Source: Clitopilus passeckerianus (lineage: Eukaryota > Basidiomycota > Agaricomycetes > Agaricales > Entolomataceae). Taken from it: DNA of 64,000 nt. The stretch covers positions 310,001-374,000 of the forward strand of contig CALYLX010000111.1 in the NCBI GenBank assembly GCA_944990035.1. The letters run 5' to 3'. Under the pieces are notes generated by a model. The model did no database searches. It saw only the letters and a program-made list of their open reading frames with translations, and was not told the origin of the DNA. Positions 34,985-46,265 of this stretch are shown here, piece after piece. The first letter of the stretch is position 1, and every line of letters starts with the position of its first letter. The position numbers were made by a program, and so were the translations under genes.

Positions 34985-37900
34985 TGGACGAAATGAATAT
35001 ATCATTCTTCTCACTACTGAAGTTCGATTCTTGAAGAAGCCTTAGCGCAGTCCCTGAACATCTGATGGGCCTCGCAAGTAGCTTCCGTTAGGCCAGCCGC
35101 TTCCACCGCACACCACCTGGAGGTGCGCGGATTCCGTCAAGGAGAAGCAGGTTTGGTTAGTTTTGTCTCGCTTTGGCGAGGGTCAAGCCACACTTCTGAT
35201 TTCCCACCTCCTCAATCAAATCAAGGTCCCACAAGCTGTCTCGACATGATTTCGAGCGTCAGTTCCGGGATGATTTGCTTCACATATCTCCACAGAGGCA
35301 ATTTCCTACCCCAGGTTCCAGAGAGTCTTCGATGTGGGGTAAATCGCTTCTTCATTCATTCACATTATTTCCGGCTTGCAATTCCGGTTTGGCATTGGCC
35401 TGGAGGAAAACATGCGTTTGCACGGGATTTCTAAATTTACGACATGTTTGCACTGGGAGTTGCCTATCTTTGGCGTAATCGATGGGACGCGAATCAGCCT
35501 TACCCACACGCCCCATCAGCATTCTCATGAAGAACGGAATCTAGAATATCGGGTTTCATGGTCAATCATTTCCTTCGGCGTTTGACCTTCTCATTGACCT
35601 CACGCTTCCCATGTCGTTCGAGCCGTTTTCTGGGCCGAAACATCGAAGAAACTTCCATGTGGCAGATGTGTTCACAATCAGAAATTGTTATCCGCGACGT
35701 CGTTGACCTCGATCTGAATTAATCAAAATTCTTTGACTTGACTTGGGTAGATATGTTGGCTTCATCGATACTCCGCTCGTGTGGCCTATCCTGCCAGGCA
35801 AGCGTAGCCGCCGGCAAACCTCTACCTTCCATGGATGTATTCTCCGTTTTCAAACCGCAGCTCAGAGCGCCACATCCACACTGGAAGTGCAGAACTCTAC
35901 GATCGGGTTGTCCTCAGGGTGAACGGCGATTTGAGCACAGAAGGAATCTTCACCTGACCTCTACAATACAAAGGGAAATGAAATTTCCTCGCGGTCGTCG
36001 GGAGCTTTCGCAAGTCATCCGATAAAGGAGTGGAGGACTGTGGACAATGCAATGAGCGTCTACAGGGATGTGACTTTGGCGATGCTTTGTTCGTTAGCGA
36101 TATGAATGAAGGGCTTATCGGAATGAAAAGTGCTATGAAGGCACGTTTCGAGCTGGGCAAGCGTTTGGCATGCCGCAGTGACCTCATAGACTTTTCCGGT
36201 GGGATCTTACCTGAGTCTGGCTTCTTTGGTTCATCCCACCGTTACGAAACAAAGAATCTCCGGCTTGCAGCGGAAGATTGCATTCACGAGCCTTGTACGG
36301 GGCGGGATCGTAAACCAAATTTCTGGTATCATTTCTACCGTCACTTGAAGGGCTAGGTATTGGTGAGATTGGGGCACCTGGGTACGTATTAGCATCAACC
36401 AACGATTCACATCGGGAAAACTCAGAATTCAAAGGAGATGCCGAGAATATGCCTTTAGCCTACCCCGCTGCCTCTGAGGACAGTACAAGAGCACTGTGCA
36501 TCGCCAGAGTCGGATTCAACAGTTAGCAACGGGTATAACAAGACGATTTTCCCTGCTTTGGAACCTCCTCTTAACACCGCCAACGACTATCAATGACGAC
36601 TGTGCTCCATCGACTATCAAAAACCACGTCAAGGAGAAGTCAAGGCCACTCGCCGCGGCAGCCGTAGGTGGAAGCGGTTCTTCCTGAAAAGAATGGAGCT
36701 ATGCGGATAGTCTGTCCGATTGCGAGGAGGTCCTCTTACGGCAGCGACGAGTTCATATTGCGGAGAAGATTAAGCCTCTACAAAGAGCCACATCAAGTGA
36801 AACTGTGATTTAGAATTGTTCCATGATGCATCCGATTTTTACCGTCGGAGCGTGCATCCAGACGCAGTCAGCCATACCGCGCGAGAATGAGATGTCGGCA
36901 TTTTGTACGACGTATCGCAGAGGTAAGATCGCTAGATAGTTCATTACTGGGTACAGCGTGACTTCAAGGCGTTCAAGTAAGTGGATAGTAATATCGGCTA
37001 CCTCGGGAGTTTAACATGGTCAAGTGATAGTAAATTCCTGTCAATGGCGCGGGTAAGGTCCACTGCGTCAAATTATGGGACATGCGTGGAATTATGGGCC
37101 CACTCACAAGAAGGTTTCACGAAGTTGGTTTTGCAGTCACCAAGATCGTGAATAGAGCGATGTCTCACAGCGGTATATTCGATACTTCAAGCCGAAAGAG
37201 AAGGGCCTGGGAATGTAAGTCCGCAGGCTGTCCCCAGTTAAGCAATTGTCAACCAGAAAGACAGGTCAAGACGGAAATTATGATAGTTCAGCCGTAGACA
37301 CCAGCTGATCACAAGAATTCATTAAGTCCTCCATAGTTCCGTGATCTTCCCTGAAGCATTTAATACTCCACACAGACCGCAGATAATCTCGATAACCTCT
37401 AATCCATGGATATGAACGTTTCCGAGGTAGGTAAAGAGCAGCAGGCGGAATAGTCTACCAAGGTTTGATATAAGAATACTAGCGCCTTTGCATATCACAT
37501 TGCATACGAACCAGCTCGCTATGACGACAGCCTAGCAGTGCCAGTGAGTTTCGTCAGGACGAAAATTCTCGAGTCCATATTGCCACCAAGCCACGCTTGG
37601 AACGGACTGCAGGTTTGTGTGGAGTTTTCGTTGGTGAGCACTGTACACCACTTTCTTTGAAAACAACCCAATTCATGGGGGAAAACACAGGTCCAGGGAT
37701 AGCCACGGGATTCCTTCAGCTGGGTCGCACATACAGTTCCCCACTAGATTCAGAATCACAGCCTAATCCACAACTAGATAGAGGCATAGGGTATCTAACC
37801 TTGAAAGACGGCCATATGAGACGTATAGCAGTAAACGTCATCCATTCACTTTACAAGGCATTCTGTGGGATTCGGAACTGTCAGAACATAACATACTCGT

Positions 37901-38667
37901 GCCATGGCAGAACTAATGTCCCTTCCAACGTCATTGATTGAATCAGACAACGTGCATAATAGACGAACAAGAAAGGATACCAAGGTATAGATGTGAAATG
38001 GCGCGATCAGTTGCGTATAGCAGGATCTGAACGCAAATTTCCTACTAAGAAAAACGTGGAAAAAGCTGAAAACGGCATCTCATACACAGGGAGAGAGCAG
38101 CGTTCACACGGAGTCCCGCAATTTTGTCCTGACTTCATAGTGGGTTGGCTGGGTCATACGCCAGCCAAGTTTTATGAACACAACGGCCCCAGGAATCGGA
38201 GCGCGATTCATACTTTCTTTACCCGTGATGGGTCTAGCAGATTGGAGAAACAAGTATTGTAATGCATTTACTGCCAGGTCCAGACAAGAACAAGTTACAG
38301 TGAGCCCGGGCGAGGGAAAAATATCCTGTACAACGAAGATGGTCGCTTCATATTCATAGTTCTTTGACCAATGCAGCGCAGTCCCAGAAATTGGTCACCG
38401 CCAGAATCATTAAGCCCAGGAAAGACATCGAGAAGGGGGCTCTCTGTTTGAAGATCAGGAGCGACGGCAGATACGTTCCCTTGATCACTGTGTCTGACAG
38501 AGTCGCTGCCGAACTGAAACCAAGGTCCTTGAAGGTTGCTAGTGGGTGGCGCGTGATGGCTGTGCAGCACAACCGAGAACGTTGCGCAGCCTCAGGCTCA
38601 AGGCTTCACCACTTGTTGATTTCCGTACCCTTTCTCTCTCCTCCATGACCTTACACCAGTGGTGGTA
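34985..38667. other. 3.7-kb gene-poor region
   Basis: No recognisable gene. A plus-strand frame near 35470 reads PIFGVIDGTRISLTH, loosely like the first catalytic block of PIF/Harbinger-type DDE transposases, but no second or third catalytic block could be found, so it is at most a relic. Scattered frames at 36030-36356 and 38364-38648 are unrecognised. The last few hundred bases form the upstream region of the next gene. Confidence 0.4.
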
Positions 38668-40805
38668 ATGCTTAGACTTGCTACAAGGAGAATTACGCGT
38701 CATATACTTCCGAGAGCTTTTGTGGTCCAAAATGCGAAGCCTCATACCGTACCGACATTGAGGTTCCCATGTCATTACTGTAACTTTAGTACAGTGACGG
38801 TGAGTGGTACGTCTCGACGCTGTGCACTTCCGCATGAACAGGTAGTAACAGGCTACAGATTTATCCGAAAAACCAAGGTCTCTGGCTATTGGTTCTCGAA
38901 GGAGACGCGGACACTCAACAATACCAGTGGTCAAGAACTTGGACCTGCACCACATTGTTCCGGAAGACTATATTGATCTCAGCCTTCGAAGCAGCTGTCG
39001 TGCCTACTTCAGCCAGGAAGCTATAGACAACAACATGGCACCCTCTACAATACTTTATTCCCGAAGTCAACGACCCAACTGCTTTCCCGATGGCTGCAAA
39101 GGATTTTTCTACTTCTATGCCGATCCATGGAAACGACCGAACATTTCGGGTCTACGATTCCGCATCGCCGATGAAGCGACTCAGGAGGGTTTTGACTCAG
39201 GCAAGGACCTCTTGTTCAACGAGTCAGACCTGCCCTGGTCATACTCCCTCATGCGCCTATGGGTCATCCGCCATGGGTGTCGGAAAGATTGGGTCGAGGG
39301 TGTTATCAGACGCCTGATTGGGGATGGTTCCCTTGATTGGGCTCTGCTTTCGAAATGGGGAATGGCCTTGGAAGCGGCATGTAGTACGAAGAGCAAAATG
39401 ATCCTCACCTCCCAGACTAAGCTTTTGTCTTCCTTGGATACACCATTTGAAATTGAATTGTCCGACGGGCATCGGTGCTGTTATATCCTGGATGAAGAAC
39501 AATCAAGGCTGCTCAAATTTCGACTGTACATTCAACAGACGTCAACGTCTCCTCGGCCATACAAGGGTAAGCCTCTCCGATACTTCAATGTTACCGGTTA
39601 CTGAATCCTAGCAGGTCGATGCTTGATTCGCCTCGAGAAACTCGGGGATGCTCCCCTGGCTCCCAATCTCCGTCTCTCCCTCAATATACGGGTAGTCAAG
39701 CTCCTTACACCTGTCGAATGCGTTCTCCCAGGCTCTGCATATTTTGATCAGCCGAAGGAAGGCTCTTTGATTTGCCGAAACCAACGCCCACTGGCCAAGA
39801 CAATGAAATTACAATTGGTTACTTCGCGCTCTGGATCGGGTTCGATTCTTCATAGTAAAATGACTAAATCAGCACTCGCGCGTCCAGAAGAATCCGGTTA
39901 CGTTCCGAGGGCCCCTCAAATTTCTACCTTGGACCCCACCAGACTTCAACCTCAGGATTACCTCGACATATCAGAGTGCAAGCCGACTATCTACACGTCT
40001 GCGACCATGACGAATTTGAAACGTGTTGGCAGTACCATTGACCGTGCAAGACTCCAGGCGCCATTCCCCTTGAAGCGATGGCCTGCAGGGACGCATGGAT
40101 TCTTGTACTTTCACCATGACCCAACCCTTCCTTTGCTTTCTGCCAGTATCCGCCTACGTGTTACATCGGATGCCTCCACTGAAGGCTTCTCAGCAGGAAA
40201 AGATTTCTTGATCCCAGGGAAGGCTCGTCCATGGCAAATTGAGCTGCTCCAGCTAGCCAATAGGGTGACTCACAAGCCTCTTCTCGCACAGTTGGTGCAA
40301 GATGGCCTGGTTACTGAGGAAGCTATCCACCAGTGCCAGCGCATAGGTCGGGCATACCCACTGCCCCAGCGATCAACAACTTCGACCGTCCTGTGGCACC
40401 CTGAGCACCCTTTCAAGGCATCCTTTGTTTCACGCGGACCCTATTTCTATATCATAGATGCGGAACATGGCCACATTTGTCGTCCGGGCAGACTGGGCCA
40501 GTTGCTTCTGCGAGCGTACGACTGGTCCCATCTGAAAGCCGGTGAGTTCTACACATAATATCCGTGAGGCATCTGCTAACTCTAATGTTCTAGGGAAATG
40601 CATCTTCCGTCTCGAACTACTTCCTGACCCAACCCAGTCGGGTCAGCAGCGTTGCCATCTTCGACTCCTCAAAATCGTGGAGCCTATACAGGCTGCCAAT
40701 CTCACCGAGGGCGTACCCGATGAGGGTACGCTTTTGACTTGGAGGGGTGTACCAGTGATAATTCCGTTGCGTCCCATGGCCAAGAGGGGTGACCGGGGCG
40801 GCTAG
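38668..40805 (+). CDS. Two-copy fused protein of an uncharacterised basidiomycete family
   Basis: Exons 38668-38799, 38852-39566, 39615-40541 and 40594-40805 encode 661 residues with a continuous frame. Residues 1-44 are Arg-rich with no acidic residues (MLRLATRRITRHILPRAF), like a mitochondrial presequence. Two related modules of about 280 residues follow. Module 1 has LDLHHIVPEDYIDLS, FPDGCKGFFYFYADPWKRP, LRFRIADEATQEGFDSGKDL and, after an intron, GRCLIRLEKL. Module 2 has LDPTRLQPQDYLDIS, WPAGTHGFLYFHHDPTLP, IRLRVTSDASTEGFSAGKDF and, after an intron, GKCIFRLELL. The introns at 39567-39614 and 40542-40593 fall at the same codon and phase. This shows tandem duplication and fusion. From memory this resembles an uncharacterised family common in agarics. 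No catalytic motif is visible and function is unknown. Confidence 0.75.
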
Positions 40806-41195
40806 ATGCAGTACGTCCGAAAGAGACCATCTTAGATGGATTGTAGTTCAATGTAGAGTATGGATATTAATCAACACTCGTTGTTAATTCGGCGAAGCTT
40901 GAGAACGAAATTTAGCCCAAGGTCGAGAAATTCATTCAGGAGTCGACCAATACCAGATGCCTCTCATGGTCGCCGTAGCCATTTCTCGTTGTTGAAATGG
41001 TTCCAAGTCGAAAGTTCGGCGCTGGACCTTCATTGGCACTTGGAGTTGCCGCAACTGATCATGACAGCGCCGATCGTCATGCGACGGCCCTCTGTCCACA
41101 ACTGCCACTATCATCAGACAAGGAACCGAAGCCAGCTAGGAGCTTTCGACGTCCATGCACTATAACTCGACCTTACCAACCACTGTTTGTCGCCT
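40806..41195. other. Short intergenic region before the TRF4-like gene
   Basis: Upstream region of the nucleotidyltransferase gene; no coding exon or clear TATA box seen. Confidence 0.5.
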
Positions 41196-42954
41196 ATGAA
41201 GAACCCCACGAGCTCCGCTGAAGGTTGTGAGGTTCGTAACAACAGAAGGCGTCACCAACCCTCGTCCAGCTCGCACCGCGCCAACCAGTCCAGCGCCTCG
41301 GAGAACTCGGAGACGAACCATAACCACAGGAGAGTCGGCGCGAATGCACGTCAGAATGGGTCTGATAAAGAGCTGAAGCGCTATTGCGATTCAAAGACGC
41401 CTTGGATGCTGCAGGTTCCTCTTGACCAACAATACAGTACAGTGAACCAGAGGTACGTGTCTTTGCTAGAACTATAGCGGGTAGAGCTCACGGCATTCCT
41501 TAATGCAGGCTACATAGCGAAGTGGTGGCGTTTGCTACTTATTGCTTGCCAACTATAGCAGAACAGAACGCAGTGGAAACTATCAAAACCTCCATACGTC
41601 GAGTCATCGACACTCGTTTCCGCCAGGCAGAAGTACATATCTTTGGGAGCTTTTCAACTGGACTTTCACTACCTTCTAGGTAAGAGATCCTTATCCTATC
41701 GTTAGTCTCATTTTAACAGCCGTTTTTGCAGTGATATTGACGTGGCCATTGCAGTCCCCAACCTCCCAGAATCGGCCGTCAAGAGTTGCCTCTTTCAAAT
41801 TTCCTCTCGCCTGCGGAACTCAGGCATCGCAGAAACGAGCTTCGTCAATCATCGTGCTCGAGCACCCATCATTGCGCTGAAGACGAATGAAGCTTATGGC
41901 TCCTTCGACATGGATATTGGAATCAACAACGCCGCTGGGGTGGAAGCAATTGAAGTCGTAAAGGAGTACGTTGCAACGACGCCTGCGCTTCGGCCTCTCG
42001 TGTTGGTCATGAAAGGCTTCCTGGCCTTGAGGGAGATGAACGATCCAGCCAAGGGAGGCTTGGGTAGCTATCCACTAATATGCATGTCAATATTTCTGCT
42101 CAAGGTGTGTCCCTTTTATCTCGAGTTCCCGCCTTTATTGACCACGCGTTCGTTTTCCTAGAGCAATCCTTATAATGTACCTCAAGACTGTATAGACGAC
42201 CCGGAAGGCTCAGAGTCTCTCGGCCGCTTGGTCATCGACTTTTTGAAGTATTATGGGACGGAGTTCCCATACCAAACTTCGTATATTTCTGTATCGGAGA
42301 CCTTCGAATTGAAGGAGAAGGCCACTCCATCCGAGTCCTTGTCACTCCGGTGCTTGATATACCCAGGTTCGTCCACAATTACAAATGACCTTGTTTCTTT
42401 CTCTAAACGTCTTCACAGAAAATGAGGTTGCCAAATCCATATCCAGGTACAGCAACCTGGCAGAAGCGTTCAGGGAGGGTTACAGGGCCCTTCACCAGCT
42501 AACTCCTCAAGAAGCAAGCAGTAAAGACAGTCTTCTGGGCAAGATTGTGTCCTTTGATACCGATGTTCGTCGACCTTTTCCCCTCCTCTAGCTTTGCCAT
42601 TGATCCTGTACTCAGGTGCTTCGCCGTCGGGAAATGATTGAAAAGAGCTTCACTGCTAGCCCACGACATCCCAGTCTTCCCAGCCGGCCACAACAGGTCC
42701 CTCCGTCTCATTCTGGACCATCCTTGCTATCCCGCATTTCTATGGACACGAGATATGCTCCATCACCCCAATACCAACAACAACATGCGTACGACGGAAA
42801 TGGAATGTCCTGGCAGCGCCAACAGCTTAATGGGCACTGGGCCCACGACATGTATCACCAACAACAACAGCATTACGGATACGGCGGCTACAACCAGTAT
42901 TATGGTGGCCAGCAGTATTCGGGTTATCAGAATTACCAATACGGACGATACTAG
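41196..42954 (+). CDS. Non-canonical poly(A) polymerase, TRF4/5 (PAPD5) type
   Basis: Exons 41196-41452, 41509-41679, 41732-42104, 42162-42366, 42419-42564 and 42616-42954 encode 496 residues. In the TRAMP complex such enzymes oligoadenylate aberrant nuclear RNAs for exosome decay. The nucleotidyltransferase core starts TPWMLQVPLDQQYSTVNQRL. The catalytic GSFSTGLSLPSSDIDVAI is at about residues 132-149 (Asp144, Asp146), with the third Asp in GSFDMDIGIN near 202-204. The PAP-associated domain includes PLVLVMKGFLALREMND, GGLGSYPLICMSIFLL and LGRLVIDFLKYYGTEF. The N-terminus is basic and polar. The C-terminal 110 residues are rich in Gln, Tyr and Gly, a disordered tail that may aid RNA or protein contacts. 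All introns are 50-60 bp. Confidence 0.93.
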
Positions 42955-43919
42955 CTTTAGACATTCCGGTGCTTGTTGTCGTATCGTTGCTCGTGGATTT
43001 TTCAAATATTCTCTTTTGATACCGTATCTCTCACTGTATAATGCCTTTTGCTCCTCGCTGAATTTTTCGCCGTTCGTGTAATTATATCGTAGCTCTGTTA
43101 ATTGTGAATACTCTTATGGAGTTTTGCTTCAGCTGGTCAACTGGCAGAGCCTGAGTTGGAGCCTTTGCAAATTGCCATTTCTCTTGATGTGAAGATCGGC
43201 TCCTGTCTCTTGACCCCAGGGCCAGCGAGTAAAGACGGAAGTATGATGTGTATTACAATGGATATAACATGTATGTTCGGAGTTTAAGGTAGATGTTGAG
43301 TATGGTACGGTAAACCAATGTGCGCAGATTAACGGAAAATGTTGGGTAAAATGTCGAGTATCAATATCTGAGAAAACAATCAATAAATGTGAATCAAGGG
43401 TAAAGGATTGCAGGTTGTAAGGTATGGTTATGTTATGGAAAAATGGAGGGAAAAAGTTTGTTTAGTAAAGTAATTGAATGTAATTGATGAAGGGAATAAT
43501 AAAGGGAATATATACGTGTAGAAGAGTAAAAGGAGATTAAAAAGGATGAGAGGAATATGAGATGGTGGATTCTTCCATGATGCAGGTAAGCTTCCGTAGC
43601 AGTGCGCGTATGTGGATGTGGATGAGTGAGTTGGGTGGTATGCAGGATGAGATGACGAAATGAGTGAGTGATGGGGCAGAGTGTATTGCAGATGCCCGAG
43701 ATGGGATGAGATGAAGGACGGACAGCTGAGGGCGAATACAGGGAGACGAGGAGGAAGGAGAGGCGGTCATGTACAAGCACATTCTGTCGATATTGCACAG
43801 GTGGTCGTACAAGGGGGTAGTAGGGAGATACGGGCGGAGGTGTCGGGGAAATTCCAATATCCAACGGGCGGGAGTTGCAGGTATTTTACATGGCTAGTGA
43901 CAGCTTGACGGATTACCGT
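42955..43919. other. Convergent intergenic region, TRF4-like gene and C2H2 gene
   Basis: Two genes converge here and only 3' UTRs are expected. Long purine-rich (AT/GA) tracts at 43380-43680 produce open frames on both strands, which I treat as composition artefacts. Confidence 0.6.
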
Positions 43920-45256
43920 TCACGCCTCCTGTCCCCGAACGGGAGGTGAGGACACAGCCAGCTCACAGAGCCGTCTGAGCGGTGATTCCTGCAGGTCCAT
44001 TTCCGTGCGAAGTGAGGATACGGCCATCCTAGATGCGTTATTTGCTGAACTCGAGAAAGGGGCAGTCCCTGGCCCGGTTAAGGTTCTATAGCGAGGCGCA
44101 TAGCGTCCACTACCGGAGTTGAAGCTGCTGGTGATGGTGCGGAAGGAGGTAGGTGCCGAGGGGCGAGGGGGAGATGGTGGAGATGGGCTCCGACGACGGC
44201 TTTCAGTATTGTACTCATGTACCTCAGGGGCAGGGGAGGTATCCCGAGATTCGGTATTGACGTCTTCAACAGCTTTGATTGGTATTAATCGCGCCCTGGG
44301 GGGCGGGGGTATCACTCTTGGAGATGAGGGAGGGGAAGGAGACGCAGTCTCTTCGCGTGGACGATACGGAGGGTATTCGTTGCCGTCTTCCATGTCAGAA
44401 GGGTCTGGTGAAATTTCGCGGCCTTTGTGGACTTTGAGATGCTGCAGAAGGTTGTCGTGCCGGTTAAAAGTCTTAGTGCATAAGCCATGTGAGCATTTGA
44501 AGGCTGATGACGGAATTTAGTTAATGTGGACAATAAAATATTGGGTGGAAAGAACACACGTTTTTCGTGGGTATGGATAGATCGAATATGCCTCTTCAAA
44601 TGTTCACCTCGGTGGAAGCATTTGCCGCAGTTTTCGACTTGACACACGTACATGCGACCTTCTTTAGCGCCCGCACTGGGTGCAGCACTATCATCGCCAC
44701 TTGACGCAAGTTTGGTCGGGACACGTCGTCCACGGCTCTTCTTGGTCAAGTTGGGGACAGGTACAGGTAAATTAGCCCGAGATTTTGGGCCAGGTCTGTC
44801 CGATCGAGAGTTCGCAGTAGCACTCAATGAACCATCCAGGAAGGTGATCTGAGTGGTTGGAGGAAAGGCCGGTGGGTCATTGCACTCAGAATCGACACTG
44901 GTTGCACCAACACTAGATCTTTCATGCTCAGATGAAGCAGCAGTGGAGTTGGCTGTCGAAGATCCACTGGTGCTGAAGATAGTACCGTCGTACGATTTGT
45001 GTTGTTTGTGTGTTCGGGATCGCAGCCCGGCACCGGAAAGTGACTCTCTTCCTTCTGGAGAAAGACTGCGCTCTTGGCGCCTGCGTTTCGTGGAATGGCC
45101 TGCCTGCGAACGGGTGCTTCGTTTCCGATTGGAATCAGGAGTCTCATCGAGGGTAGTGTGTTGTGCTTCACGATGGGTATTTTTATCAGGCGACTGGACG
45201 AAGGATGAGTCCCTCCAGTCGCAGACAATATAGAAATGAAACAGACCATCGGTATC
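43920..45256 (-). CDS. C2H2 zinc-finger transcription factor (5' end unresolved)
   Basis: Two exons are certain on the minus strand: 44560-45256 and 43920-44503, joined by a 56-bp intron. They give about 426 residues. The N-terminal exon is Ser/Thr/basic. It contains the block PVPNLTKKSRGRRVPT. Finger 1 is YVCQVENCGKCFHRGEHLKR with HIRSIH. Finger 2, after the intron, is CSHGLCTKTFNRHDNLLQHL followed by KVH. The tail is Pro/Ser/Arg-rich. The linker and fingers are the same type as in the larger regulator at 52834-56498, so the two are paralogues. They resemble Msn2/4-like two-finger activators in spacing. The exon at 45256 opens with an acceptor (TTAG) and contains no in-frame Met, so at least one upstream exon exists at about 45300-45600; I could not fix it. 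Confidence 0.8.
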
Positions 45257-46018
45257 CTAATATCCACCTCTTTTATGTCGCTTTTAACCAATATTTTCCT
45301 GAAATTTTCAGTTTTATGAACCACGGCAGATGACCGGTGGTTATTGTTCCAACACAAGGTATCTAGTCGTCAGACGACGACGCTGCCAAGATTCCAGTCC
45401 AATCGCGAAATCTCGAGCCTTTTGAATGACACGTATTGCAGCGACGCGGCAGCTTGGACGACGAAGGAGTGGGAGGAGAACAAGAATTTGCAAACGAAAG
45501 CCCCTGAGTAGAGAGGGGGAGTTGGACGGAAGCAAATTTTTCACATTGAGCACGTGTTCTTCACTCCAACACGCGTTCGTCGCGTTCATCATTTGGCGCA
45601 GCTTTCGTATTGCCTGCAGTTCATTCTGGACGACGGTAACATATCCTTGAAGATCGCTCTACAAGTGTATCTTGTGGTTGGACACTGGGAAACGTGGCCT
45701 TCAAGCGGCTGGCACCGGCTACGACACTTGGTTTGGACACATGACCAATGCTGGGCCAAATTTGCAACAGCGATACTGTCTCGACTTGTCGGCAATGATC
45801 TATGGTTTTCTGGTGTAAAGACTGCGAGAGAATCCAGATAACGAGAGCCGGTAGACATCGTGGATCAAGTACATCTCTGTCAGGGCTATACGCTGCTGGC
45901 TTAACGTCTTCTAGGAACAGAAGCCCCTGTTAAGGAGGTCAACCTTCTGATCTTGCTATCGTCAAGCGACCCAGGGAGTGCCTCAAAGACGATGATCATA
46001 ATTGGTTGACCATCCTCC
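45257..46018. other. Upstream region of the minus-strand C2H2 gene
   Basis: Must contain the first exon(s) and promoter of the C2H2 gene. A minus-strand frame at 45341-45592 starting MMNATNACWSEE is one candidate first exon with a weak GTGTTG donor at the right phase, but its composition is unlike a transcription factor. Unresolved. Confidence 0.35.
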
Positions 46019-46265
46019 ATGGCGGCTACGCTCAATTCAACAATCCGTGAGTTATCGTTTCGATCTCCCTGAGTCTGAGCAATGACTCAACCCTGTTTCT
46101 CAGCTTCTTCTGATGTGGGAGAAGGTTCCGCCCTTCACCAACTGAGAACTTTCCGAACCGGTCATAAACCTCCCAGAAAGCTGGTGATTAATGTGAGTTT
46201 GGAGTAGCTGCCATCCTACGACGTAACCTAATTATTGCTGTCCTCTTTCTGTTCAGTCTCTTTGA
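46019..46265 (+). CDS. Possible 41-residue spliced peptide or truncated gene start
   Basis: ATG 46019 opens exon 46019-46046, followed by a GTGAGT...CTCAG intron, exon 46104-46192, a second GTGAGT...TTCAG intron, and exon 46257-46265 ending in a stop. The product reads MAATLNSTIPSSDVGEGSAL then HQLRTFRTGHKPPRKLVINSL. Two well-formed 57-64 bp introns at consistent phase argue this was once a real gene start. I do not recognise the protein. It may be the 5' remnant of a larger gene whose remainder was lost in the gene-poor tract that follows. Confidence 0.3.

Noticed and set aside
35376..35585. DDE-transposase-like VIDGT motif
   Set aside because: Only one five-residue block matches; the other catalytic blocks, terminal inverted repeats and target-site duplication were not found.
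43433..43864. Overlapping minus-strand frames of about 140 and 106 codons between convergent genes
   Set aside because: They lie in purine-biased 3' flanking DNA, overlap each other and encode Ser/His-rich sequence expected from composition.
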